Under the pieces are notes generated by a model that was not told the DNA's origin, did no database searches, and worked only from the letters and a program-made list of their open reading frames with translations. Made by a program: the position numbers and the translations under genes. 64,000 bases of DNA, from contig CP099418.1 of assembly GCA_024114885.1 (NCBI GenBank), forward strand, positions 3,162,001 through 3,226,000, in the 5' to 3' direction. Shown in pieces: positions 20,273-32,178 of this stretch. The stretch is from Septoria linicola. Its lineage: Eukaryota > Ascomycota > Dothideomycetes > Mycosphaerellales > Mycosphaerellaceae. Position 1 is the stretch's first letter. The number at the start of each line of letters is the position of its first letter.

Positions 20273-23200
20273 ATGAACCCCTCTCATCCTCACGACACCG
20301 CCGCCGCCGCTCCGCCCAGCGGCATGCCTCCTCCCCCTCCCGGCTCAAACCCGCAGCTGTATAGCGCTGGTGTCTTTGACGGCTCGCCCACCATGGCTGG
20401 CCCGCCCACCAATTCCAATGGTGCACATTGGTTCCAAGGTGATATGGACTATGGCGACTACGACCAGGATGCGAACGGCGACGATGCTAATGCAGACAAC
20501 GACAACGAGGGCGGTGATGGGCGGGATCCGAAGCGGCGGAGAATTGCACGAGCGTGCGACATGTGCCGGAAGAAGAAGATCAAGTGTGATGGCAAGATGC
20601 CAAAATGCAGTCACTGTGAAAATTACAAGACGGAATGCATATTCACCCATGTCGAAAAGAAGCGTGCGCCGCCGAAAGGCGCAAAATATATCGAGGGACT
20701 GGAGAACCGGCTGGGGCGGATGGAGAATCTTTTGCGCTTATCAGGTCTGCTTGCGGAAGACGACGGAGGGCGGACAGATCTAGGCACGCTGGAGAAACGG
20801 TTGGCGGAGCAGTCGCGGACTTCGAAGAGTGATGCTGCCAGTCCGCAGTCCCAGCATTCGTCGACTCGACAGGCGAGTGGAAGCAATAGTAAAGATGAAA
20901 GTACGCCGGCGCAAAACGACCCGCCCGAAAGCACGAGTGCTCCTCTTGCTGGCAGTCCAGCGCCGATCAATGGCAACGGTAATTCTACCTCACCGGATCC
21001 GGTCAAGCAGTCGACGGATGTATACAGAAAGGATGCTAAGGAGGTTGATGCGCTCGCAGATCAAATGTGTAGTCTCATCACAAATAATTGTGGCGAAACG
21101 CGCTACATTGGATCCTCGTCCGGCTTTAGCATATTCAGTCCGAAGGGCATACAATGGGTCAACGAGAAAACGGGTGACAGCAGTTTCCAGTCCATGATCG
21201 CGCACGCTACGACCGAAGACAAAAATGGATGGGATCATTGGAAGCCGGAAGTGTTCAACGACCTCTTCCAACGACGAATATTCAAGCCTCTTCCGGCACG
21301 ACAGGAATGTTATGCGCTGCTCAAGGATTACTTCGAAAACTTCAACTGCATGTTTCCACTCTTCCACGAGCCGACGTTCATGCACCTAGTCGACAAGCAT
21401 TACTCGCTCGAACCATACGATGGGTCAGGCTGGTGGGCAAGCTTGAATGTGGCCCTCGCAATTGGACACAGATTGCGAGTCATGAGCAACGTAGTCGGCC
21501 AAGAGGAAGACGAGGTTGCATGGGCATATCTCAAGAATGCCATGGCAGTCATGTCTGAGCTGACGATGCGCAATACAGATTTGCTCTCCGTTCAAGCACT
21601 CCTGGGCATGGCTCTCTTCTTGCAAGGAACACCCAATCCACAACCAAGCTTTTTCTTAGTTGCAGCTGCCATTCGACTTGCACATTCCATCGGCTTGCAC
21701 AAGCGCGGGTCAGGCTTCAACCTCAACGAGGTAGAGAACGAACAACGGAAGCGTGTCTTCTGGATTGCATATCTGCTCGACAAGGACATTTGCCTGCGAT
21801 CTGGTCGACCACCCGCTCAGGATGACGACGATATGAATGTGGATCTGCCATCGGAGAACCCGCCCGACAATGTCGGCAACGTTCCTTTGGTGGAAGGCAG
21901 CACCATGAATCTGTTCAGGCTCATGTGTCGATTTGCGCAAATACAATCTAGGGTCTATAAGCAGCTGTACTCGGTCAAGGCTAGCCGACAGAGCGACGGT
22001 GAGCTATTGAACACGATCGGCGACCTTGATGCCGCGCTGGAGGAGTGGAAAGATAGCATACCGATTGATTTCCGTCCGGAGCATGAGATTAAGGCCGCTC
22101 ACACACCACTTATCCTGCATGTCGTGGTCCTACACTTCGCGTACTACAACTGCTTGACCACGATACACAGAATGAGTGTACACCACGGGTACTGGACAAG
22201 CCGACTGAGCGACTATGCTGTACAAGGTCTCAATGCTAGACCGCTCAACCCAAGAGTGTTCATGAGCGCAGCGCTTTGCGTCAATGCAGCACGGACGAGT
22301 ATAGGGCTGATAAGATACATCCCTCAAGGCGACTATGCCTGTGTCTGGTAAGTTTTGTGCTAGTTGCAGTGCTTTTGATGGCTTCAAACGGCTAACATGA
22401 CTAGGCTCATTCTTTACTATCCGGTGTCCTCGCTGGTCACCCTCTTCGCCAATATCTTACAAAACCCTCAAGACGCACGGGCACGCACTGATCTCAAGCT
22501 CATGAGCAGTGTTGTATCTTTCTTGACCATGCTCGAGCGTGATGTTGCCGAGGCGAATGGCAACGTTCGACGAATGCTCTCAGTTTGTGCTGAGTTCGAA
22601 CGCATAGCCCGCGTAGCCCTCGATAAAGCCGAACGAGAAATGCGTGGCCGTGGGAAGCGGAAGCAGGCGGAGCGCGAACGTGAAAAGGCATTGAAGGAGC
22701 GCGTGACGGGAGAGGTTGCGCAAGGCATTGAAGAAGGCAAGAGCTTGGAGCAGATACAGGTCGAGACACAAGCGTCATACAGACGCCCTGTACAGACTCC
22801 CAGCTTACGGGCTTCCGTGGGCGGAAGTCAAGCCGGCAGCAACCCTGCGAACAGTCCTAGAAGCTGGGGCGGAAGTCCACCAGGTGGCACAGGACCAGAG
22901 TACCAAGGGGGCCAGCGCTCGATCAGCAATCCAACGCCACGCTTGCAGAACACGCAGATCAACGGCCATGGCCAACAACATCAGCAACAGAACAACTACA
23001 TGCCATCACAGCAGCCTCACTCCGCATCTGGACCATTCAACCCTCTGCAATTCGCTCAGAACATGAATGGCATGGACTTTGGACCGAACCGATCACCCCA
23101 TCAGCAATTCTCCGCCGGCCCATCGCCTATGGACGGATTCGCAGCGCATCCGGGCTTCTCACCTCAGACCACCGGCCCTGATTTCGGCATGCCGTTTGAT

Positions 23201-23434
23201 CCCAACAACGGCATGCCAGGCGGAGGCGGTGCTTTGAACGGGGCAGCTGGCGCTTTCCAACAACCTTTTGTACCTCAGGATCTATGGCAGATGCCCATGA
23301 CGCTAGAGTGGGACTGGGCAGAGGGGCTAGGGCTAGGCTCTTTCACGCCTGGGCCAATGTCCTTTGATCCTGGAGCTGGCGGTTTCGCGCCTGATGGACA
23401 AGGGCAACATCCTAACATGGGGCCGCCGCAGTGA
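20273..23434 (+). CDS. Zn2Cys6 fungal transcription factor with middle homology region
   Basis: Two exons: 20273-22347 and 22405-23434, intron 57 nt, 1034 residues. The binuclear zinc cluster has Cys at 95, 98, 105, 112, 115 and 122 (C-x2-C-x6-C-x6-C-x2-C-x6-C) and is preceded by a basic KRRR. A linker (APPKGAKYIEGLENRLGRME) leads into a dimerisation coiled coil. The fungal-specific transcription factor domain (PF04082 type) follows at about residues 320-690, with FPLFHEPTFMHLVDKHY, IRLAHSIGLHKRG and FWIAYLLDKDICLRSGRPP. The splice restores ACVWLILYYPVSS. The C-terminus is rich in Gln, Asn, Pro and Gly and probably activates transcription. I cannot tell which pathway it controls, and its neighbours give no hint. 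Confidence 0.9.
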
Positions 23435-24015
23435 AGAGACGTCGCTGTTTGTTCTGCATGGTTTCTTGCGCTTGCATCCTGAAATTTGTTTGATTGGCGT
23501 ATGGCAGCGATTGTGCGCGGCAAGTGTTGTACTTTTGTAACGATGTAATGAAATCGGATGTCGAAAAGGAGGGGAACCGGAGATCTGTTTGGATCGTGGG
23601 GGATCTTCACTGGCCGACGATGAATAGATGAGCGGAGGGTTCGCAAACAGAGACGGAAAACTGTGATGATCGAGCCTGATACTCTACTCAACCACATTGA
23701 TGGTGGCAAGTCACACAAGAATGGCTGCTCAGTAATGATGGATGCTCTCTGGAGACTTGCTGTAATTTGTAGCGGAGTATATCATGCTGCATCTGCCCAC
23801 AGCCATCTAATCATGAACAAGAGACGACATATCAAACGCCCTCTTGACGCCTCGCCAATGCCGATGCTGCGTTGACATTTCTTCTAAATTTCATTCCTTA
23901 TCCCTCCCACATGCAGACCCTGGCGCCAACAACTCCACGCCGAAAAGCTTTCCTATTCCTTACTCTTCTTACAAGGTATGTACAAATGGAATTTTGCGCT
24001 TCCCGAAGTAATTCC
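23435..24015. other. intergenic, convergent 3' ends
   Basis: 580 bp between the stop codons of the transcription factor and AFG3. No supported gene; it should hold both 3' untranslated regions. Confidence 0.45.
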
Positions 24016-26775
24016 TCACCACCTCTTGCTAGCCTCTTCCAACTGCTTGTACAGTGCAGGGGCTGGTGGCGCACCACCTGCGCCAGGCAATGGAGGCGGC
24101 GAGCTACCGCCGTCGGAGTCTCCAATGCCACCAGGTGTCCCACTCGGAGGTTGGCCAGGTGCTGGTCCCAAGGGCTTGTTGTCGCCGCTGCCAGAGAAGT
24201 ACTTGGAGAACTCGCCGGGATCGGCCCAAGGTCGCTTACCGAGAAGGCGTACCATGTCGTCTCGGTCAATCATTTCCTTCTTCAGTAGTTCCTCAGCGAC
24301 CAGACCGACTTCATGCTTCTTCTCCTCCAGCAATTGGCGACATTGCTTGTACGCTTCGTTCACGATTCGCTTCACTTCAGCATCAATGTTCTGTGCTGTT
24401 TGCTCCGAGAATGGCTTTTGAAGTTGTGTCTCTTGGGTCTCGCCGCTGTCAGGGTAGTATATGTATCCAAGATTCGACATTCCCCACTTGGTCACCATGG
24501 CAGTAGCCATACGGGTGACTTTGTTGAAGTCGTCACTGGCACCTGAAGTGACAGTGTCAAAGTGTAGTTCCTCGCTCACTCGGCCACCAAGTGTCATGGC
24601 CATGCGATCCATGAGCTGCTTGACATTCATGAGGACTGCGTCGTTTCCACCTCCTGGCAGATATTGAGCGTAACCAAGAGCACCAGCACCACGTGGAATG
24701 ATGCTGACCTTGAGCAGTGGGTCAGCCCATTGGAAGTACCAACCACAGATAGCATGACCTGCTTCATGGTAGGCAACTGTCTTCTTCTCCTCTGGCGTTA
24801 GGACGAGCGACTTCTTCTCGAGACCTCCGATCACGCGCTCAATAGCCTGTTCAAAGTGCTTCATGGTCACAGAGTCGGCGGCGGCTCGTGCAGCAACGAG
24901 CGCAGCCTCGTTGACACAGTTTGCAATGTCAGCACCAGCAAATCCAGGCGTAAGCGCAGAGAGGCGGCCCTTCAGATGCTCAATGTCTTCGTTGGTGACA
25001 ATGCTCTTGAGGTGGACACCGAAAATTTGCTTCCTGCCGTCCATGGTGGGTCGGTCAATGGCGATGTGTCTGTCGAATCGGCCAGGACGCATCAGAGCCT
25101 TATCGAGGACATCTGCCCTGTTTGTGCCAGCGAGCACGACAACTTGCTCTGAAGTATTGAAGCCATCCATCTCCGTCAGGATCTGGTTGAGTGTGCTTTC
25201 ACGCTCGTCGTTGCCACCTCCAAAGGACTGCTTGGCACGAGCCTTTCCGATGGCATCAATTTCATCGATGAAGATTATGCATGGAGTGTTCTTTCGGGCG
25301 TTTGCGAAGAGATCTCGCACACGACTCGGTCCCACACCCACGAACATTTCCACGAACTCGGATCCTGAGACGGAGAAGAACGGTACGCCACTCTCACCTG
25401 CTGTGGCCTTGGCAAGGAGCGTCTTACCAGTACCAGGAGGTCCAGATAGAATAGCACCACGTGGGATCTTTGCACCGAGCTTTTGGAACCTGGCTGGGTC
25501 CTTGAGGAAACCCACGAACTCCATAATCTCTGTCTTGGCCTCGTCCATACCGGCAACATCAGAGAACTTGACCTTGATGTCTGTCTCGTGGTTGAACTTC
25601 TTTGCTCGACTGCGGCCCATGCCGAAAATGCCGCCTTGCCCGCCGCCACCACCAGATGCAGCTCGTCGCGACATGTATGCAATCGCACCGATGAAAAGGA
25701 GTGTTGGACCAAAGCCGAGGATGAGATTTGCCCAGCTTCCCTCTTCATGGTAGGAGACGGGTATCCGTTCTGACCCAGGAATGCCCAATTCGTTCTGTGC
25801 CTCGTCTACCCTGCGCTCGAAAGCCTCCACAGATCCAATGCTGAAGTAGTAGTAAAAGCCTTGTTGTGCAGCGGGCGATTCTGGGTACATGGCAGCAACA
25901 CTCTCACGGTGCAGATATACGCGAACACGGTTGTTGTTGATGACCACCAGTTTCTCGACGAGGCCTTTGTCGAAGAAGGTATTCCTGAATTCTTGCCATG
26001 TAATCTCTCTGCTGTTCTCCGTTGGCATTACCAGTCGGTATAGCATGTATGCTACAAATGCCGACACCAGGAAGTTGGACAGATCAAACTTGATCTCTGT
26101 GACTTTGCCGAAAGGACTCTCGCCTTCCTGCTTGCCCTTCTTCTTCTTGCCGCCATCTTTCTGGCCACTCGTTCCTGCTGGGCCTGGATCGTCTGAAGTC
26201 TTTTGCTGAGGCTCGGCGGCCTTGTCGTTGACGATGTCCTCTGCTGTTTGTCGTGCAATGTGAGTAGTGAGTCGCCACAGCTTCGCAGCTCTGGCGGGAG
26301 ACATGCCCTCCTTGGACACCTCGGCTATCGTCTCCCGCAGCTCCGAGGGGAGACCTTCTCGCTGGATCTTCTCCAGAGCCTTGTCGATGTCGGTGGCCAT
26401 GGAGGCTGGCATGCCCTTCTTGACCAGCGCAAAAGTGTCCGCAAGGGCCTTTTCCTCGGCGGCCGTCAGCTTCGACTTGCCATCTTCAGGCTCTTCGGGC
26501 TTCTTTCCAGGACTTGGCGGCTGATTTGATGACAGCGGCGACTGCTGTGAATAGAGGTTCTCCATGCCCTTGGCCGCGCCACCGGATGGTTGCTGCTTGT
26601 CGGCATTCTTGCTGTCCTTGTTTTCGGACGAGTACTGTCGACTCCGCGCGTAGGCATACAGTGGCCGGGGCAGCGATGCGGGTCGTTGTGCGAGAGTGCG
26701 CGACAGAGAGGCGGCCTCGAGCAGCTGTCGTGATGAGCGAGCAATCGTCTGCGGTCTTCGGAGGAGTCCCGACAT
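24016..26775 (-). CDS. AFG3: mitochondrial m-AAA protease subunit (AFG3/YTA10 type)
   Basis: One exon of 919 residues. It is an ATP-dependent zinc metalloprotease of the inner membrane, with catalytic domains in the matrix, for protein quality control and processing of proteins such as MrpL32. The N-terminus (first 50 residues) is rich in Arg/Ser/Leu with no acidic residue before Glu20, as in a presequence. Transmembrane segments lie near 234-250 and 349-368. The AAA domain carries GPPGTGKT at 445-452, IIFIDEID at 500-507 and the second region of homology RPGRFDRH at 563-570. The zinc-protease site HEAGH is at 670-674. The C-terminal part (KPFSEQ, LLGKRPW) resembles AFG3 more than YTA12 by eye. 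A Lys/Gly-rich linker precedes the first membrane segment. A short unassigned frame starts divergently at 27003. Confidence 0.93.
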   Translation of the reverse strand: MSGLLRRPQTIARSSRQLLEAASLSRTLAQRPASLPRPLYAYARSRQYSSENKDSKNADKQQPSGGAAKGMENLYSQQSPLSSNQPPSPGKKPEEPEDGKSKLTAAEEKALADTFALVKKGMPASMATDIDKALEKIQREGLPSELRETIAEVSKEGMSPARAAKLWRLTTHIARQTAEDIVNDKAAEPQQKTSDDPGPAGTSGQKDGGKKKKGKQEGESPFGKVTEIKFDLSNFLVSAFVAYMLYRLVMPTENSREITWQEFRNTFFDKGLVEKLVVINNNRVRVYLHRESVAAMYPESPAAQQGFYYYFSIGSVEAFERRVDEAQNELGIPGSERIPVSYHEEGSWANLILGFGPTLLFIGAIAYMSRRAASGGGGGQGGIFGMGRSRAKKFNHETDIKVKFSDVAGMDEAKTEIMEFVGFLKDPARFQKLGAKIPRGAILSGPPGTGKTLLAKATAGESGVPFFSVSGSEFVEMFVGVGPSRVRDLFANARKNTPCIIFIDEIDAIGKARAKQSFGGGNDERESTLNQILTEMDGFNTSEQVVVLAGTNRADVLDKALMRPGRFDRHIAIDRPTMDGRKQIFGVHLKSIVTNEDIEHLKGRLSALTPGFAGADIANCVNEAALVAARAAADSVTMKHFEQAIERVIGGLEKKSLVLTPEEKKTVAYHEAGHAICGWYFQWADPLLKVSIIPRGAGALGYAQYLPGGGNDAVLMNVKQLMDRMAMTLGGRVSEELHFDTVTSGASDDFNKVTRMATAMVTKWGMSNLGYIYYPDSGETQETQLQKPFSEQTAQNIDAEVKRIVNEAYKQCRQLLEEKKHEVGLVAEELLKKEMIDRDDMVRLLGKRPWADPGEFSKYFSGSGDNKPLGPAPGQPPSGTPGGIGDSDGGSSPPPLPGAGGAPPAPALYKQLEEASKRW

Positions 26776-27002
26776 GGCTGCTGTGTGCGAGTGCGAGTGT
26801 GTGTGGTTGATGGCAAGGGAAAGAGCAATGGGGTCGGCTGGTGCCTAGATGGTGCGGATGTCTAGTCTAGTCCAGATGCACCATGCACAGCAGAGTTGGA
26901 GAGGTTGAAGGGTGGAGAGGCGAGTCGTCAGTCCAGTGAGTGCGTACTGCTTCTATAAGCAGCTTGACACACCGAGAGGCAAAGCGTCGATGATGACAAG
27001 AG

Positions 27003-27305
27003 ATGCGGCCAATCCCGCAGAGCCTCATGTCATCCTTTCCGTTCAGCCTCACTCTTCACTACGAGCGCAGTCTCCGCGTAGCCAACAACCTGCCAGAACT
27101 CATGCAGACACTCGCATTGGGCAGAGAGGCCTGCAAAGCCTGGAGGCTGGAACCCTTTCAAGCGACCCGCGTATGGCCAGTCGATCCTGACTTCAGTAGG
27201 GAGGGTCTGTGGCTGAATGACGACCCAAAGCAAATCAAGGTGAGAGAGTCGAGGAAGAAGTCTGACAGATTACTCGCACCACGTTAGCGGACAGCAGCCA
27301 CATGA
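27003..27305 (+). CDS. small hypothetical protein (doubtful)
   Basis: A short frame starts at ATG 27003 (second ATG at 27027). Two readings are possible: unspliced to a stop at 27285-27287 (94 residues), or spliced with a 48-nt intron 27240-27287 (GTGAGA donor, TTAG acceptor, CTGAC branch) to a stop at 27303-27305 (84 residues). The shared peptide includes LTLHYERSLRVANNLPEL and EACKAWRLEPFQATRVWP, which looks like real amphipathic protein, but I recognise no family. It is divergent from AFG3 with about 230 bp between starts. It may also be non-coding. Confidence 0.35.
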
Positions 27306-27711
27306 GAGCTCTGTGATGGGAATCCAGACTTTGGGAATATCTGTCTTCATCCTGTCATTGGCTTCTGGCGCCATCACATGACTGCATTTCACAGGGCCAG
27401 ACAGTAGATAAATGAGTAGGTATGCATGCTTTTGCTTGATTGCTACGAAAATACTCCACGCTTGAACGCGTTGATCATTCCAAAACACAACTCTCCACAC
27501 AAGAAGAAACGACCGACAAGATGCATCAAGCGCCGCCATGTTCTGTCGTTTCCATCATCTCAGGACACATCCATGCATTGAGCCCGCGTCTCCCAAAGAC
27601 CAACCTACCCAAGAAATACGAAATCCCGTCCTAGCACACAAGAAAACCCGCGTAGCGCCGCGCTTGTAACGTATGACCTCTTCCGATATCACGCTTCTCC
27701 AATTGCTTCAA
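27306..27711. other. intergenic
   Basis: About 400 bp with no supported gene. It contains the presumed 3' untranslated region of the NIMA kinase gene. Confidence 0.4.
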
Positions 27712-29551
27712 CTACCGCCTCTTGACAAAAGGCGACGGCATCATGTCCTCCAAGATGGCTGGGTTCCCAATCCACTTCGCCGGGCTCTGAGGCACCGACG
27801 AGCCACTCAACTCCACCAATGTACGACCTCTAACAGCAGGCCTGAGGTTCTCCTTTTCCGCTGCAGCGCTGAAAATGTTACGCTTGAGCGGCTCGCCTGT
27901 AAGACGTTCCTGGAAGCCCTTTCGCGGCGAGATGAAGCCTCTCATGTGAATCGGAGCGGGCGAGGGGTCGGCCATGTGTACATCCATCGGAGAGTCACGT
28001 GCGACGTTGCAGTTGGCAAATGTCTTTGCACGAATGAATGGCTTGCGCTCACGCTTCTTCGGTGGCGGCTTTGTGCGATTCGCAAGCGGCGACACCATGT
28101 CGTCTTGTACCTCTGCGGGATCGAGAGTGTCGTTGCCCAAGGAAAGAGATGTCAGATCCTGTTCAATGATCGATTCATCGAGGTCTGGCAGCGAAGAAGC
28201 ATCCGTATCTGGTACCTTGCTCTGGAAACTGCTGAAGTTCGACAGGTCTCGGCGAGCTGGCGGTGGCGTTGATGACCGCACGTGGTTAGAGCTGAGAGAA
28301 TTGGTGGTCTTTGTCGTCGGAATACTGGCCAGATGCAAAGCCAGCTTCTCCTCGGCACGCTTTTCGACTGCTGCATCAAACTGCACGAGCAGGTCGGCTT
28401 TGTTTTTCTCGTGAGCCTCGTGCACTTTCTGGTCAATCGCCAGAGTCGCTCGAGCGTGCCATTCCATTTCCACCTTCTTGTTGGCTTCGCGAAGCTTCGA
28501 AACCTCACCCTGCAAATCTTGGATCTGTTTTTGTGCAGCAGCAAGCTTTGCAAATGCGGAGTCCCGATCGATCTGGAGCTTTCCTAGTTGCCCCAGCGCA
28601 GATGCTTGTTCGAGGCGGGTGCGTGCAACCTTGATGTTGGCAATGCCGAGCAACTGTGCGCAATCTGGTCTCTGGCGCGGGTCCGTCTTCAAACACCAAG
28701 AGATGACATCAGTGAGGTCTTGACTGTATTGTGATGGCAGAGGCTTGATGTAACCCTTCTTAATTTTCATGACGAGCTCCATGTGGCTGCGAGCCTCGAA
28801 CGGAACTTGTCTCGTGGCAAGCTCATAGATGATACATCCCATAGACCAAATGTCCGAGTGATGTGAGTATCGCTCTGCGGCACATATTTCTGGGCTCATA
28901 TAGAATGGTGTGCCCACGTAGGTGCTGGCGAAGTCGTGGGAGGCGATGATCTTGGACAACCCAAAGTCACCAAGCTTGACGCTGTTGTTATCTCCGAGGA
29001 ATACTGCAATAGTTAGCGCGGTCTCTCGCGTTCACCAGGCGTCATTAAAGCATACCGTTTTCTGGCTTGAGATCACGATGCAGGATGACAGTGTGTCCCT
29101 GCTTGCTGACCAGAGCTTTGCCCTTACGCACATTGCCCTCCTTGCCAGCAGGCGGAGGGTCTTCGCCGTAGTGACATCTGTATAGCGCGCCGACCAACTG
29201 AGCGAAGATGGCCCAAATGAACTCTTCATCGGCCATCTTGTTCCTCTCCTTCAGCTTGCGAATGTACCCGCCCAAGTCGCCATTGCCGCAGTATTCCATG
29301 TACAAATGCAGATCATGAGAAGACTTGAGATGCTGTCGGTGGTAGTACTGCACGATATTGGGATGTCGGAGAGATTCGAGAATGCGCAGTTCGGCATGCA
29401 GCTGTTCCTTCTCGCGGTCCGACATTCGAGTGTAGGAGATTTCCTTGCGACAGATGACCTCGCCATCGACCTTTCTTCGCACCTTCCGAATGACTCCAAA
29501 AGAGCCTTGACCGATCTTTTCCAAGACTTCGTAGTCGTTGTCCGTAGCCAT
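27712..29551 (-). CDS. nimA: NIMA-family mitotic Ser/Thr kinase
   Basis: Two exons: 29551-29056 and 29003-27712, intron 52 nt, 595 residues. It is a G2/M kinase of the Aspergillus NIMA / fission yeast Fin1 / Nek2 family. The kinase domain starts with GQGSFG at 14-19, has Lys36 in VICRKEI, a catalytic HRDLKPEN at 158-165, DFG at 178-180, and GTPFYMSPE in the activation segment. The splice falls just after PEN and restores PENVFLGDNNSVKLGDFG. An insertion rich in Gly/Lys between the alphaE helix and HRD is typical of fungal NIMA. After the domain comes a coiled coil (ALGQLGKLQIDRDSAFAKLA and onward), as in Nek2, then a Ser/Pro/Lys-rich tail that could carry phosphorylation and degradation signals. 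Confidence 0.94.
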
Positions 29552-30215
29552 GATGGGCTGTTATGCCTGTATGTCGCTGAGTATGTATTGGGGATGATTG
29601 TGTGTGTACTATGTGCTGTGCTGTGTCGCAACTCCAATAAAGAAGGACTGCTTAGATGAGTATGAGCATTTAACGAGGCGCTCGGGCAGAGGACGTGCGG
29701 TGATGGTTGTAGTGATGTTCAACTCATCTCATCCAACAAAAGGCTACGCATTGAGCTTTCAGTCAGTCGTTCGTGGTTGGAGGAAGGAACCACGACTGTT
29801 GACATCCAACCGTCACCTAGCAACGGGCTCGCTTAATGTCTGCCACGTGCAAACGCCGCGTATATCCGCATCCCATCTTTCCACCTCACACCCACATCAG
29901 GTGGTTGTGAATGTGAACGAATCTTGTCAGACCAGGTGATATCGACCTGACTTATCAAACTACCATCAAGGCGATGTTCTTCCAGGCCAATGCGACGAAG
30001 ATCCCATCGTTGCTCATGCGACAGCATAACCATCCAGCAACCACTCCCGCAGTCCGCAGCCACAGCCGTGTATCCATCGCTGGCCCGACCCGCGGCGGTA
30101 ACTCGGATCTGGATCTCTAAATCTCGAAAGTGACGTCTTGCCACCCAAACGTGAAAGCGATGGCTTCTGCTAGCATTGTCTCCATTCCTCACTGTCCATC
30201 TTAGTGCTGACAATC
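29552..30215. promoter_or_regulatory. divergent promoter region, nimA / ankyrin-BTB gene
   Basis: About 660 bp between two divergent start codons, holding both promoters and leaders. No coding sequence or distinct element is recognised. Confidence 0.4.
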
Positions 30216-32178
30216 ATGGCCGACTCGCTTCTCGGCAAGCATCAGCTGGAGAAAGCTTTATATGATGAGAAGAAGGAGATCTCATCTGGACGTCTTAAAG
30301 ATGAGAATCCATTAGATACCAGCCTAGAATTCCGAAAGTTTTGCGAAGCATGTCGGAGGGGCGACTTGCGGGTATGCCAGGAGCAAATCGGCAAAGGCAT
30401 CAATATCAATGCTCGAGATGAGTACGACTATACTCCCTTGATTCTCGTAGGTGCAACATCATCTTTACACCTTGACAATGGCTGATTGCTGATGAGGCCA
30501 TGTGATATAGGCATCGTTATGCGGACACTACGAGGTAGCTCAGATGCTTTTGGAGCAGGGAGCTCTCTGCGAACGAGATACATTCCAAGGCGAACGCTGT
30601 CTGTACAACGCGCTCAATGATCGGATCCGAAACCTGCTACTGCAATATGACTACAGCAAGTCTTCTGATCCTTTGCAACCTTTGGCCGCACACGTCACCA
30701 GTCTGCTCACACGCGACACTCCAAAGACTGCAGACATCACTGTCGAGGCTGGTAGCGAAAAGTTCGAGCTTCACAAGTTCGTGCTAAGCACACGAAGTCC
30801 ATATTTCGCCAGGAAGCTTGCTGTAGCTCCTGAGACCACAACTTGGAAGCTGGCCAATGCTATACCGGCTCAGTCCTTCGAGACCTGCATACGTTATCTT
30901 TACCTAGCTGAGGTCGGTGCAGATCTTGGCGAAGATGAGGATGCCAAAGTAATTCTTACCGGTATCGATAAGTTGAGTCGGCAGCTGGAAATTCAGCAGC
31001 TGTTCCAGGACCTGCTAGCCTCTGGGGATCGGCGTCAAGCTAGGCAGAGGAGGACAGACGAAGTACAGCGAAGCAGGGACCAACTCTCAAACTGGTTCTT
31101 GGACAACGTACTCAAGCATCGAACGACGGTCGAGACAGAAAAGGTCAATGGCGTGAAGTGGGATCGGGACAACAGCATTTTTGCAGATGTTCTCCTGCGC
31201 GCTGACGAAGATGACCAGGAGGATGAGGATGAAACAGCGGAGGCAAAGGCGGCGAGACCAGAGCGGCGCACAGAGGGTGCTCTCGACGGCATTCCCGTTG
31301 GCCACTTCCAGAAGCAGGCCTCGCGATCGACTTCGCGAGCACGACGACCGAGACAGTCAGTTCTATTTCCATGTCATCGGGCAATGCTTCTACGATCCGA
31401 AGTTTTCGCAACCATGTTTGCCTCACCATTCAGGGAAGGCCAAGAATCGAGGCATTTGCAGATCGTCCCAGTGGACTGCTCACCCGAGGTTCTCGAGATC
31501 ATACTCACTTTCATGTATACCGAATCGGCAGATTTCCCACTTGGGATAGCTTTGGATGTGCTCAACGCCGCAGACATGCTGTTCATTGAGAAGCTGAAGC
31601 AAAGAGCCGCTCTTCTGATCAGTACACTTGGCGCTGGTGCGAGCGTCGTAGAAGCTAACAATCCGCGAGGTGAGACAGAAGCGGAGGATCTATTGGACAT
31701 CTATGATGTCGTGCGAGCGGGCTGGGATACTCGTGTGCATAGGCTTGAAGAGTTTGGAGCTCGATACATCGCTTATCGGCTCGAGCGGTACATTGATGAG
31801 CCAGAATTCAAGGAACTTGTAAAAGAGTCTGCCAACCGCATCAAAGCGCGTCAAGAGACGGATACAGTGGAATTGATTGATGATATCCGCTACTACTTGT
31901 CAGAACGATTCAGGCTTCGGTTCGAAGATACTGGATTCGATGAGACTTTCGATGAAACGCCGGCAGATCAGCTGGCTGACGATCTGAAGGAACTGGATAT
32001 CGAACAAGAGATAGGTGCAGTGGACGCTGGGAATATGCAGGGCGAGGAAGGTCAAATGGTCATTAGAACTCTTGACGGAGAGATTGCTGGCGATGAATTT
32101 GCACAAGATGCACTGAACTACCAGATTCTTCTGGGGAAGATAGATACATTGATGGAGAATCTCGGTCTCGACGGCTGA
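30216..32178 (+). CDS. ankyrin-repeat and double BTB/POZ domain protein
   Basis: Two exons: 30216-30446 and 30511-32178, intron 64 nt, 632 residues. The layout matches ABTB1 and fission yeast Btb3, which are linked to Cullin-3 ubiquitin ligases or translation-associated roles. Two ankyrin repeats (FRKFCEACRRGDLRVCQEQI and then DYTPLILASLCGHYEVAQML, restored by the splice) are followed by BTB domain 1 (TADITVEAGSEKFELHKFVL) and, after an acidic linker, BTB domain 2 (FADVLLRADEDD interrupted by a long charged insertion, then VLFPCHRAMLLRSEVFATMF). The C-terminal half has BACK-like helices and an acidic tail. BTB domain 2 is split by roughly 60 residues of low-complexity insertion, which is odd but in frame. 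Confidence 0.88.
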
